DNA of 64,000 bases. Source: Osmia lignaria lignaria (Eukaryota > Arthropoda > Insecta > Hymenoptera > Megachilidae). Positions within the stretch are counted from its first letter, which is position 1; the number at the start of each line of letters is the position of its first letter. Shown here in pieces: positions 37,561 through 50,500 of this stretch. The stretch is taken from positions 7,441,501 to 7,505,500 of the forward strand of contig NW_027478166.1 in the NCBI RefSeq assembly GCF_051020975.1, read 5' to 3'. The notes beneath the pieces are model-generated. The model had not been told where the DNA came from. It did not search any database and saw only the letters and a program-made list of their open reading frames with translations. The position numbers and the translations under genes are program-made.

Positions 37561-39912
37561 AATATCTCGGAAACGAAGCGAGCTATGGCAAAATGTTAAG
37601 AGACCTTTTTTGTAGAGAATTAAGTTTCCTACTTTTTATGTTCTATGATATTTTCTGATCAGATGCGTAGTTCTCGAGATATATCAAGATATTTAAAAGT
37701 TCCGAAGCCGCACCAACATGATAGAGATACAGAAACACCGTGGCCCCATTCTTTGAGATAACTCTGCACTATTGCGAGCTGCAAATGCCACTTCCAGCTT
37801 AGCTGTGCAGAGGAAGAACAACAAGAAGAAGAAGTATCTCGAAATATGTCCGTCAGGCCCGTTCCTTTGAGCTGAATCTGCAAATATCTCGGACACGAAG
37901 CGAGCTATGGCAAAATGTTAAGAGACGTTTTTTGTAGAGAATTATGTTTCCTACAATTTATGTTCTATGATATTTTTTGATCAGAAGCGTAGTTTTCGAG
38001 ATATATCGAGATATTTAAAAGATCCGAAGCCGCACCAACATAATAGAGATACAGAAACACCGTGGCCCCTTTCTTTGAGATAACTCTGCACCATTGCGAG
38101 CTGCAAATGCCACTTCCAGCTTAGCTGTGCAGAAGAAGACCAACAAGAAGAAGAAATATCTCGAAATATGTCCGTCAGGCCCCTTCCCTTGAGATAAATC
38201 TGCAAATATCTCGGAAACGAAGCGAGCTATGGCAAAATGTTAAGAGACCTTATTTGTAGAGAATTAAGTTTCCTACTTTTTATGTTCTATGATATTATTT
38301 GATCAGATGCGTAGTTCTCGAGATATATCAAGATATTTAAAAGTTCCGAAGCCGCACCAACATAATAGAGATACAGAAACACCGTGGCCCCTTTCTTTCA
38401 GATAACTCTGCACTATTGCGAGCTGGAAATGCCACTTCCAGTTTAGCTGTGCAGAAGAAGAACAACAAGAAGAAGAAATATCCCGAAATATGTCCGTCAG
38501 GCCCCTTCCCTTGAGATAAATCTGCATATATCTCGGAAACGAAGCGAGCTATGGCAAAATGTTAAGAGACCTTTTTGGTAGAGAATTAAGTTTCCTACTT
38601 TTTATGTTCTATGATATTATTTGATCAGATGCGTAGTTCTCGAGATATATCAAGATATTTAAAAGTTCCGAAGCCGCACCAACATAATAGAGATACAGAA
38701 ACACCGTGGCCCCTTTCTTTCAGATAACTCTGCACTATTGCGAGCTGGAAATGCCACTTCCAGTTTAGCTGTGCAGAAGAAGAACAACAAGAAGAAGAAA
38801 TATCCCGAAATATGTCCGTCAGGCCCCTTCCCTTGAGATAAATCTGCATATATTCCGGAAACGAAGCGAGCTATGGCAAAATGTTAAGAGACCTTTTTGG
38901 TAGAGAATGAAGTTTCCTACTTTTTATGTTCTATGATATTTTTTCATCAGATGCGTAGTTCTCGAGATATATCAAGATATTTAAAAGTTCCGAAGCCGCA
39001 CCAACATAATAGAGATACAGAAACACCGTGGCCCCTTTCTTTGAGATAACTCTGCACTATTGCGAGCTGCAAATGCCACTTCCAGCTTAGCTGTGCAGAA
39101 GAAGAACAACAAGAAGAAGAAATATCTCGAAATATGTCCGTCAGACCCCTTCCCTTGAGATGAATCTGCAAATATCTCGGAAACGAAGCGAGCTATGGCA
39201 AAATGTTAAGAGACCTTTTTTGTAGAGAATAATGTTTCCTACAATTTACGTTCTATGATATTTTTTGATCAGAAGCGTAGTTTTCGAGATATATCGAGAT
39301 ATTTAAAAGTTCCGAAGGCGCACCAACATAATAGAGATACAGAAACACCGTGGCCCCTTTCTTTGAGATAACTCTGCACTAGTGCGAGCCGCAAATGCCA
39401 CTTCCAGCTTAGCTGTGCAGAAGAAGAACAACAAGAAGAAGAAATATCTCGAAATATGTCCGTTAGGCCCCTTCCCTTGAGATAAATCTGCAAATATCTC
39501 GGAAACGAAGCGAGCTATGGCAAAATGTTAAGAGACCTTTTTTGTAGAGAATTATGTTTCCTACTTTTTATGTTCTATGATATTTTTTGATCAGAAGCGT
39601 AGTTTTCGAGATATATCGAGATATTTAAAAGTTCCGAAGCCGCACCAACATAATAGAGATACAGAAACACCGTGGCCCCTTTCTTTGAGATAACTCTGCA
39701 CTAGTGCGAGCCGCAAATGCCACTTCCAGCTTAGCTGTGCAGAAGAAGAACAACAAGAAGAAGAAATATCTCGAAATATGTCCGTCAGGCCCCTTCCCTT
39801 GAGATAAATATGCAAATATCTCGGAAACGAAGCGAGCTATGGCAAAATGTTAAGAGACCTTTTTTGTAGAGAATTAAGTTTCCTACTTTTTATGTTGTAT
39901 GATAATTTTTGA

Positions 39913-41522
39913 TCAGATGCGTAGTTCTCGAGATATATCAAGATATTTAAAAGTTCCGAAGCCGCACCAACATAATAGAGATACAGAAACACCGTGGCCC
40001 CTTTCTTTGAGATAACTCTGCACTATTGCGAGCTGCAAATGCCACTTCCAGCTTAGCTGTGCAGAGGAAGAACAACAAGAAGAAGAAATAACTCGAAATA
40101 TGTCCGTCAGGCCCCTTCCCTTGAGATATATCTGCAAATATCTCGGAAACGAAGCGAGCTATGGCAAAATGTTAAGAGACCTTTTTTGTAGAGAATTATG
40201 TTTCCTACAATTTATGTTCTACGATATTTTTTGATCAGAAGCGTAGTTTTCGAGATATATCGAGATATTTAAAAGTTCCGAAGCCGCACCAACATAATAG
40301 AGATACAGAAACACCGTGGCCCCTTTCTTTGAGATAACTCTGCACTAGTGCGAGCCGCAAATGCCACTTCCAGCTTAGCTGTGCAGAAGAAGAACAACAA
40401 GAAGAAGAAATATCTCGAAATATGTCCGTCAGGCCCCTTCCCTTGAGATAAATATGCAAATATCTCGGAAACGAAGCGAGCTATGGCAAAATGTTAAGAG
40501 ACCTTTTTTGTAGAGAATTAAGTTTCCTACTTTTTATGTTCTATGATATTTTTTGATCAGATGCGTAGTTCTCGAGATATATCAAGATATTTAAAAGTTC
40601 CGAAGCCGCACCAACATAATAGAGATACAGAAACACCGTGGCCCCTTTCTTTGAGATAACTCTGCACTAGTGCGAGCCGCAAATGCCACTTCCAGCTTAG
40701 CTGTGCAGAAGAAGAACAACAAGAAGAAGAAATATCTCGAAATATGTCCGTCAGGCCCCTTCCCTTGAGATAAATATGCAAATATCTCGGAAACGAAGCG
40801 AGCTATGGCAAAATGTTAAGAGACCTTTTTTGTAGAGAATTAAGTTTCCTACTTTTTATGTTGTATGATAATTTTTGATCAGATGCGTAGTTCTCGAGAT
40901 ATATCAAGATATTTAAAAGTTCCGAAGCCGCACCAACATAATAGAGATACAGAAACACCGTGGCCCCTTTCTTTGAGATAACTCTGCACTATTGCGAGCT
41001 GCAAATGCCACTTCCAGCTTAGCTGTGCAGAGGAAGAACAACAAGAAGAAGAAATAACTCGAAATATGTCCGTCAGGCCCCTTCCCTTGAGATATATCTG
41101 CAAATATCTCGGAAACGAAGCGAGCTATGGCAAAATGTTAAGAGACCTTTTTTGTAGAGAATTATGTTTCCTACAATTTATGTTCTACGATATTTTTTGA
41201 TCAGAAGCGTAGTTTTCGAGATATATCGAGATATTTAAAAGTTCCGAAGCCGCACCAACGTAATAGAGATACAGAAACACCGTGGCCCCTTTCTTTGAGA
41301 TAACTCTGCACTAGTGCGAGGCGCAAATGCCACTTCCAGCTTAGCTGTACAGAGGAAGAACAACAAGAAGAAGAAATATCTCGAAATATGTCCGTCAGGC
41401 CCCTTCCCTTGAGATATATCTGCAAATATCTCGGAAACGAAGCGAGCCATGGCAAAATGTTAAGAGACCTTTTTTGTAGAGAATTAAGTTTCCTACTTTT
41501 CATGTTCTATGATATTTTTTGA
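39913..41522 (+). repeat. 3-monomer repeat with chimeric end unit
   Basis: Monomers 39913 and 40879 share AAATAACTCG and the tail TTCTACGATATT, and their preceding tails share GTTGTATGATAATTTTTG, giving a 966-bp period. Unit 41201 is a recombinant of the B head and ACTAGTGCG body with the GAGGAAG / GAGCCATGGC end of 27033 and 32829, plus private changes (CAACGTAATAG, GAGGCGC, GTACAG). Unit 42489 carries the same AAATAACTCG and TTCTACG markers. Confidence 0.8.
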
Positions 41523-44334
41523 TCAGATGCGTAGTTCTCGAGATATATCAAGATATTTAAAAGTTCCGAAGCCGCACCAACATAATAGAGATACAGAAAC
41601 ACCGTGGCCCCTTTCTTTGAGATAACTCTGCACTATTGCGAGCTGCAAATGCCACTTCCAGCTTAGCTGTGCAGAGGAAGAACAACAAGAAGAAGAAATA
41701 TCTCGAAATATGTCCGTCAGACCCCTTCCCTTGAGATGAATCTGCAAATATCTCGGAAACGAAGCGAGCTATGGCAAAATGTTAAGAGACCTTTTTTGTA
41801 GAGAATAATGTTTCCTACAATTTACGTTCTATGATATTTTTTGATCAGAAGCGTAGTTTTCGAGATATATCGAGATATTTAAAAGTTCCGAAGGCGCACC
41901 AACATAATAGAGATACAGAAACACCGTGGCCCCTTTCTTTGAGATAACTCTGCACTAGTGCGAGCCGCAAATGCCACTTCCAGCTTAGCTGTGCAGAAGA
42001 AGAACAACAAGAAGAAGAAATATCTCGAAATATGTCCGTTAGGCCCCTTCCCTTGAGATAAATCTGCAAATATCTCGGAAACGAAGCGAGCTATGGCAAA
42101 ATGTTAAGAGACCTTTTTTGTAGAGAATTAAGTTTCCTACTTTTTATGTTCTATGATATTTTTTGATCAGAAGCGTAGTTTTCGAGATATATCGAGATAT
42201 TTAAAAGTTCCGAAGCCGCACCAACATAATAGAGATACAGAAACACCGTGGCCCCTTTCTTTGAGATAACTCTGCACTAGTGCGAGCCGCAAATGCCACT
42301 TCCAGCTTAGCTGTGCAGAAGAAGAACAACAAGAAGAAGAAATATCTCGAAATATGTCCGTCAGGCCCCTTCCCTTGAGATAAATATGCAAATATCTCGG
42401 AAACGAAGCGAGCTATGGCAAAATGTTAAGAGACCTTTTTTGTAGAGAATTAAGTTTCCTACTTTTTATGTTCTATGATAATTTTTGATCAGATGCGTAG
42501 TTCTCGAGATATATCAAGATATTTAAAAGTTCCGAAGCCGCACCAACATAATAGAGATACAGAAACACCGTGGCCCCTTTCTTTGAGATAACTCTGCACT
42601 ATTGCGAGCTGCAAATGCCACTTCCAGCTTAGCTGTGCAGAGGAAGAACAACAAGAAGAAGAAATAACTCGAAATATGTCCGTCAGGCCCCTTCCCTTGA
42701 GATATATCTGCAAATATCTCGGAAACCAAGCGAGCTATGGCAAAATGTTAAGAGACCTTTTTTGTAGAGAATTATGTTTCCTACAATTTATGTTCTACGA
42801 TATTTTTTGATCAGAAGCGTAGTTTTCGAGATATATCGAGATATTTAAAAGTTCCGAAGCCGCACCAACATAATAGAGATACAGAAACACCGTGGCCCCT
42901 TTCTTTGAGATAACTCTGCACTAGTGCGAGCCGCAAATGCCACTTCCAGCTTAGCTGTGCAGAAGAAGAACAACAAGAAGAAGAAATATCTCGAAATATG
43001 TCCGTCAGGCCCCTTCCCTTGAGATAAATATGCAAATATCTCGGAAACGAAGTGAGCTATGGCAAAATGTTAAGAGACCTTTTTTGTAGAGAATTAAGTT
43101 TCCTACCTTTTATGTTCTATGATATTTTTTGATCAGATGCGTAGTTCTCGAGATATATCAAGATATTTAAAAGTTCCGAAGCCGCACCAACATAATAGAG
43201 ATACAGAAACACCGTGGCCCCTTTCTTTGAGATAACTCTGCACTATTGCGAGCCGCAAATGCCACTTCCAGCTTAGCTGTGCAGAGGAAGAACAACAAGA
43301 AGAAGAAATATCTCGAAATATGTCCGTCAGGCCCCTTCCCTTGAGATATATCTGCAAATATCTCGGAAACGAAGCGAGCCATGGCAAAATGTTAAGAGAC
43401 CTTTTTTGTAGAGAATTAAGTTTCCTACTTTTCATGTTCTATGATATTTTTTGATCAGATGCGTAGTTCTCGAGATATATCAAGATATTTAAAAGTTCCG
43501 AAGCCGCACCAACATAATAGAGATACAGAAACACCGTGGCCCCTTTCTTTGAGATAACTCTGCACTATTGCGAGCTGCAAATGCCACTTCCAGCTTAGCT
43601 GTGCAGAGGAAGAACAACAAGAAGAAGAAATATCTCGAAATATGTCCGTCAGGCCCCTTCCCTTGAGATATATCTGCAAATATCTCGGAAACGAAGCGAG
43701 CTATGGCAAAATGTTAAGAGACCTTTTTTGTAGAGAATTAAGTTTCCTACTTTTTATGTTCTATGATATTTTTTGATCAGATGCGTAGTTCTCGAGATAT
43801 ATCAAGATATTTAAAAGTTCCGAAGCCGCACCAACATGATAGAGATACAGAAACACCGTGGCCCCATTCTTTGAGATAACTCTGCACTATTGCGAGCTGC
43901 AAATGCCACTTCCAGCTTAGCTGTGCAGAGGAAGAACAACAAGAAGAAGAAGTATCTCGAAATATGTCCGTCATGCCCGTTCCTTTGAGCTGAATCTGCA
44001 AATATCTCGGAAACGAAGCGAGCTATGGCAAAATGTTAAGAGACGTTTTTTGTAGAGAATTATGTTTCCTACAATTTATGTTCTATGATATTTTTTGATC
44101 AGAAGCGTAGTTTTCGAGATATATCGAGATATTTAAAAGATCCGAAGCCGCACCAACATAATAGAGATACAGAAACACCGTGGCCCCTTTCTTTGAGATA
44201 ACTCTGCACCATTGCGAGCTGCAAATGCCACTTCCAGCTTAGCTGTGCAGAAGAAGACCAACAAGAAGAAGAAATATCTCGAAATATGTCCGTCAGGCCC
44301 CTTCCCTTGAGATAAATCTGCAAATATCTCGGAA
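41523..44334 (+). repeat. Mosaic monomers 41523-44334
   Basis: Nearly nine monomers that re-use subfamilies from 27-40 kb: GAAGGCGCACC (41845), AAATATGCAAATATC (42167, 42811), AAATAACTCG (42489), GAGCCATGGC (43133), and then the CAACATGATAG and GAAGACCAAC pair (43777, 44099). Unit 43777 has a private GTCATGCCC. Confidence 0.82.
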
Positions 44335-47300
44335 ACGAAGCGAGCTATGGCAAAATGTTAAGAGACCTTATTTGTAGAGAATTAAGTTTCCTACTTTTTA
44401 TGTTCTATGATATTATTTGATCAGATGCGTAGTTCTCGAGATATATCAAGATATTTAAAAGTTCCGAAGCCGCACCAACATAATAGAGATACAGAAACAC
44501 CGTGGCCCCTTTCTTTCAGATAACTCTGCACTATTGCGAGCTGGAAATGCCACTTCCAGTTTAGCTGTGCAGAAGAAGAACAACAAGAAGAAGAAATATC
44601 CCGAAATATGTCCGTCAGGCCCCTTCCCTTGAGATAAATCTGCATATATCTCGGAAACGAAGCGAGCTATGGCAAAATGTTAAGAGACCTTTTTGGTAGA
44701 GAATTAAGTTTCCTACTTTTTATGTTCTATGATATTATTTGATCAGATGCGTAGTTCTCGAGATATATCAAGATATTTAAAAGTTCCGAAGCCGCACCAA
44801 CATAATAGAGATACAGAAACACCGTGGCCCCTTTCTTTCAGATAACTCTGCACTATTGCGAGCTGGAAATGCCACTTCCAGTTTAGCTGTGCAGAAGAAG
44901 AACAACAAGAAGAAGAAATATCCCGAAATATGTCCGTCAGGCCCCTTCCCTTGAGATAAATCTGCATATATCTCGGAAACGAAGCGAGCTATGGCAAAAC
45001 GTTAAGAGACCTTTTTGGTAGAGAATGAAGTTTCCTACTTTTTATGTTCTATGATATTTTTTGATCAGATGCGTAGTTCTCGAGATATATCAAGATATTT
45101 AAAAGTTCCGAAGCCGCACCAACATAATAGAGATACAGAAACACCGTGGCCCCTTTCTTTGAGATAACTCTGCACTATTGCGAGCTGCAAATGCCACTTC
45201 CAGCTTAGCTGTGCAGAAGAAGAACAACAAGAAGAAGAAATATCTCGAAATATGTCCGTCAGGCCCCTTCCCTTGAGGTAAATCTGCAAATATCTCGGAA
45301 ACGAAGCGAGCTATGGCAAAATGTTAAGAGACCTTTTTTGTAGAGAATTAAGTTTCCTACTTTTTATGTTCTATGATATTTTTTGATCAGATGCGTAGTT
45401 CTCGAGATATATCAAGATATTTAAAAGTTCCGAAGCCGCACCAACATGATAGAGATACAGAAACACCGTGGCCCCATTCTTTGAGATAACTCTGCACTAT
45501 TGCGAGCTGCAAATGCCACTTCCAGCTTAGCTGTGCAGAGGAAGAACAACAAGAAGAAGAAGTATCTCGAAATATGTCCGTCAGGCCCGTTCCTTTGAGC
45601 TGAATCTGCAAATATCTCGGAAACGAAGCGAGCTATGGCAAAATGTTAAGAGACGTTTTTTGTAGAGAATTATGTTTCCTACAATTTATGTTCTATGATA
45701 TTTTTTGATCAGAAGCGTAGTTTTCGAGATATATCGAGATATTTAAAAGATCCGAAGCCGCACCAACATAATAGAGATACAGAAACACCGTGGCCCCTTT
45801 CTTTGAGATAACTCTGCACCATTGCGAGCTGCAAATGCCACTTCCAGCTTAGCTGTGCAGAAGAAGACCAACAAGAAGAAGAAATATCTCGAAATATGTC
45901 CGTCAGGCCCCTTCCCTTGAGATAAATCTGCAAATATCTCGGAAACGAAGCGAGCTATGGCAAAATGTTAAGAGACCATATTTGTAGAGAATTAAGTTTC
46001 CTACTTTTTATGTTCTATGATATTTTTTGATCAGAAGCGTAGTTTTCGAGATATATCGAGATATTTAAAAGATCCGAAGCTGCACCAACATAATAGAGAT
46101 ACAGAAACACCGTGGCCCCTTTCTTTGAGATAACTCTGCACTAGTGCGAGCCGCAAATGCCGCTTCCAGCTTAGCTGTGCAGAAGAAGAACAACAAGAAG
46201 AAGAAATATCTCGAAATATGTCCGTCAGGCCCCTTCCCTCGAGATAAATCTGCAAATATCTCGGAAACGAAGCGAGCTATGGCAAAATGTTAAGAGACCT
46301 TTTTTGTAGAGAATTAAGTTTCCTACTTTTTATGTTCTATGATATTTTTTGATCGGATGCGTAGTTCTCGAGATATATCAAGATATTTAAAAGTTCCGAA
46401 GCCGCACCAACATAATAGAGATACAGAAACACCGTGGCCCCTTTCTTTGAGATAACTCTGCACTATTGCGAGCTGCAAATGCCACTTCCAGCTTAGCTGT
46501 GCAGAAGAAGAACAACAAAAAGAAGAAATATCTCGAAATATGTCCGTCAGGCCCCTTCCCTTGAGATAAATCTGCAAATATCTCGGAAACGAAGCGAGCT
46601 ATGGCAAAATGTTAAGAGACCTTATTTGTAGAGAATTAAGTTTCCTACTTTTTATGTTCTATGATATTTTTTGATCAGATGCGTAGTTGTCGAGATATAT
46701 CAAGATATTTAGAAGTTCCGAAGCCGCACCAACATAATAGAGATACAGAAACACCGTGGCCCCTTTCTTTGAGATAACTCTGCACTATTGCGAGCTGTAA
46801 ATGCCACGTCCAGCTTAGCTGTGCAGAAGAAGAACAACAAGAAGAAGAAAAATCTCGAAATATGTCCGTCAGGCCAGCTCCCTTGAGATAAATCTGCAAA
46901 TATCTTGGAAACGAAGCGAGCTATGGCAAAATGTTAAGCGACTTTATTCGTAGAGAATTAAGTTTCCTACTTTTTACGTTCTATGATATTTTTTAATCAG
47001 ATGCGTAGTTCTCGAGATATATAAAGATATTTTAAAGTTCCGAAGCCGCACCAACATAATAGAGATACAGAAACACCGTGGCCCCTTTCTTCGAGATAAC
47101 TCTGCACTATTGCGAGCTGCAAATGCCACTTCCAGCTTAGCTGTGCAGAAGAAGAACAACAAGAAGAAGAAATATCTCGAAATATGTCCGTCAGGCCAGT
47201 TCCTTTGAGCTGAATCTGCAAATATCTCGGAAACGAAGCGAGCTATGGCAAAATGTTAAGAGACCTTTTTTGTAGAGAATTATGTTTCCTACTTTTTATG

Positions 47301-47554
47301 TTCTATGATATTTTTTGATCAGACGCGTAGCTCTCGAGATATATCAAGATATTTAAAAGTTCCGAAGCCGCACCAACATAATAGAGATACAGAAACACCG
47401 TGGCCCCTCTCTTTGAGATAACTCTGCACTATTGCGAGCTGGAAATGCCACTTCCAGTTTAGCTGTGCAGAAGAAGAACAACAAGAAGAAGAAATATCTC
47501 GAAATATGTCCGTCAGGCCACTTACCTTGAGATAAATCTGCAAATATCTCGGAA
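44335..47554 (+). repeat. 10-monomer block, copy 1 (3220 bp)
   Basis: Matches the next 3220 bp. Ordered private markers: CCTTATTTG, the TTTCAG doublet, AAAACGTTAAG, TTGAGGTAAATC, CAACATGATAG, AAAAGATCCG, GAGACCATATTTG, CCCTCGAGATAA, GATCGGATGCG, ACAACAAAAAGAAG, TAGTTGTCGAG with TAGAAGTTCC, TATCTTGG, TAAGCGACTTTATTCG, TATAAAGATATTTTAAAG, TAGCTCTCGAG and CTTACCTTGAG. At the markers I compared the copies are identical. Confidence 0.92.
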
Positions 47555-50500
47555 ACGAAGCGAGCTATGGCAAAATGTTAAGAGACCTTATTTGTAGAGA
47601 ATTAAGTTTCCTACTTTTTATGTTCTATGATATTATTTGATCAGATGCGTAGTTCTCGAGATATATCAAGATATTTAAAAGTTCCGAAGCCGCACCAACA
47701 TAATAGAGATACAGAAACACCGTGGCCCCTTTCTTTCAGATAACTCTGCACTATTGCGAGCTGGAAATGCCACTTCCAGTTTAGCTGTGCAGAAGAAGAA
47801 CAACAAGAAGAAGAAATATCCCGAAATATGTCCGTCAGGCCCCTTCCCTTGAGATAAATCTGCATATATCTCGGAAACGAAGCGAGCTATGGCAAAATGT
47901 TAAGAGACCTTTTTGGTAGAGAATTAAGTTTCCTACTTTTTATGTTCTATGATATTATTTGATCAGATGCGTAGTTCTCGAGATATATCAAGATATTTAA
48001 AAGTTCCGAAGCCGCACCAACATAATAGAGATACAGAAACACCGTGGCCCCTTTCTTTCAGATAACTCTGCACTATTGCGAGCTGGAAATGCCACTTCCA
48101 GTTTAGCTGTGCAGAAGAAGAACAACAAGAAGAAGAAATATCCCGAAATATGTCCGTCAGGCCCCTTCCCTTGAGATAAATCTGCATATATCTCGGAAAC
48201 GAAGCGAGCTATGGCAAAACGTTAAGAGACCTTTTTGGTAGAGAATGAAGTTTCCTACTTTTTATGTTCTATGATATTTTTTGATCAGATGCGTAGTTCT
48301 CGAGATATATCAAGATATTTAAAAGTTCCGAAGCCGCACCAACATAATAGAGATACAGAAACACCGTGGCCCCTTTCTTTGAGATAACTCTGCACTATTG
48401 CGAGCTGCAAATGCCACTTCCAGCTTAGCTGTGCAGAAGAAGAACAACAAGAAGAAGAAATATCTCGAAATATGTCCGTCAGGCCCCTTCCCTTGAGGTA
48501 AATCTGCAAATATCTCGGAAACGAAGCGAGCTATGGCAAAATGTTAAGAGACCTTTTTTGTAGAGAATTAAGTTTCCTACTTTTTATGTTCTATGATATT
48601 TTTTGATCAGATGCGTAGTTCTCGAGATATATCAAGATATTTAAAAGTTCCGAAGCCGCACCAACATGATAGAGATACAGAAACACCGTGGCCCCATTCT
48701 TTGAGATAACTCTGCACTATTGCGAGCTGCAAATGCCACTTCCAGCTTAGCTGTGCAGAGGAAGAACAACAAGAAGAAGAAGTATCTCGAAATATGTCCG
48801 TCAGGCCCGTTCCTTTGAGCTGAATCTGCAAATATCTCGGAAACGAAGCGAGCTATGGCAAAATGTTAAGAGACGTTTTTTGTAGAGAATTATGTTTCCT
48901 ACAATTTATGTTCTATGATATTTTTTGATCAGAAGCGTAGTTTTCGAGATATATCGAGATATTTAAAAGATCCGAAGCCGCACCAACATAATAGAGATAC
49001 AGAAACACCGTGGCCCCTTTCTTTGAGATAACTCTGCACCATTGCGAGCTGCAAATGCCACTTCCAGCTTAGCTGTGCAGAAGAAGACCAACAAGAAGAA
49101 GAAATATCTCGAAATATGTCCGTCAGGCCCCTTCCCTTGAGATAAATCTGCAAATATCTCGGAAACGAAGCGAGCTATGGCAAAATGTTAAGAGACCATA
49201 TTTGTAGAGAATTAAGTTTCCTACTTTTTATGTTCTATGATATTTTTTGATCAGAAGCGTAGTTTTCGAGATATATCGAGATATTTAAAAGATCCGAAGC
49301 TGCACCAACATAATAGAGATACAGAAACACCGTGGCCCCTTTCTTTGAGATAACTCTGCACTAGTGCGAGCCGCAAATGCCGCTTCCAGCTTAGCTGTGC
49401 AGAAGAAGAACAACAAGAAGAAGAAATATCTCGAAATATGTCCGTCAGGCCCCTTCCCTCGAGATAAATCTGCAAATATCTCGGAAACGAAGCGAGCTAT
49501 GGCAAAATGTTAAGAGACCTTTTTTGTAGAGAATTAAGTTTCCTACTTTTTATGTTCTATGATATTTTTTGATCGGATGCGTAGTTCTCGAGATATATCA
49601 AGATATTTAAAAGTTCCGAAGCCGCACCAACATAATAGAGATACAGAAACACCGTGGCCCCTTTCTTTGAGATAACTCTGCACTATTGCGAGCTGCAAAT
49701 GCCACTTCCAGCTTAGCTGTGCAGAAGAAGAACAACAAAAAGAAGAAATATCTCGAAATATGTCCGTCAGGCCCCTTCCCTTGAGATAAATCTGCAAATA
49801 TCTCGGAAACGAAGCGAGCTATGGCAAAATGTTAAGAGACCTTATTTGTAGAGAATTAAGTTTCCTACTTTTTATGTTCTATGATATTTTTTGATCAGAT
49901 GCGTAGTTGTCGAGATATATCAAGATATTTAGAAGTTCCGAAGCCGCACCAACATAATAGAGATACAGAAACACCGTGGCCCCTTTCTTTGAGATAACTC
50001 TGCACTATTGCGAGCTGTAAATGCCACGTCCAGCTTAGCTGTGCAGAAGAAGAACAACAAGAAGAAGAAAAATCTCGAAATATGTCCGTCAGGCCAGCTC
50101 CCTTGAGATAAATCTGCAAATATCTTGGAAACGAAGCGAGCTATGGCAAAATGTTAAGCGACTTTATTCGTAGAGAATTAAGTTTCCTACTTTTTACGTT
50201 CTATGATATTTTTTAATCAGATGCGTAGTTCTCGAGATATATAAAGATATTTTAAAGTTCCGAAGCCGCACCAACATAATAGAGATACAGAAACACCGTG
50301 GCCCCTTTCTTCGAGATAACTCTGCACTATTGCGAGCTGCAAATGCCACTTCCAGCTTAGCTGTGCAGAAGAAGAACAACAAGAAGAAGAAATATCTCGA
50401 AATATGTCCGTCAGGCCAGTTCCTTTGAGCTGAATCTGCAAATATCTCGGAAACGAAGCGAGCTATGGCAAAATGTTAAGAGACCTTTTTTGTAGAGAAT

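Larger units (their letters stand above)
37337..37658 (+). repeat. Reference type A monomer (322 bp)
   Basis: This copy is close to the commonest form. In order it has: the head with CTCGAG (37351-37356) and GATATATCAAGATATT; a very constant stretch around GCACCAACATAATAGAGATA; internal copy A beginning GGCCCCTTTCTTTGAGATAA (37420); GCGAGCT (37452-37458); the dyad CAGCTTAGCTG (37473-37483); a GAA-rich tract (about 37488-37512); AAATATCTCGAAATAT (37510-37525); internal copy B beginning GGCCCCTTCCCTTGAGATAA (37534); GCGAGCT again (37578-37584); AAAATGTTAAGAGACC; a T run; and the linker up to TTTTCTGA. Its private differences are GACGCG in the head and a C in the terminal T run. Type A heads make up roughly two thirds of the array. 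Confidence 0.9.
36770..39989 (+). repeat. 10-monomer block, copy 2 (3220 bp)
   Basis: Tandem partner of the preceding block. Its first unit (36693-37014) is a recombinant: an A head as in 39913 and then, from between 36743 and 36797, the body of 33473 (GATAACTGTG, GAAGGAGAAATATC). This fixes the junction to a 55-bp interval and shows homologous, in-register exchange. Confidence 0.9.

Noticed and set aside
37337..37658. Hammerhead ribozyme, known from some animal satellites
   Set aside because: GAAAC occurs (CGGAAACG, CAGAAACACC), but neither strand has CTGATGA or an acceptable variant at a suitable distance; the closest are CTGATCA on the minus strand and CTGATGC in a few units.
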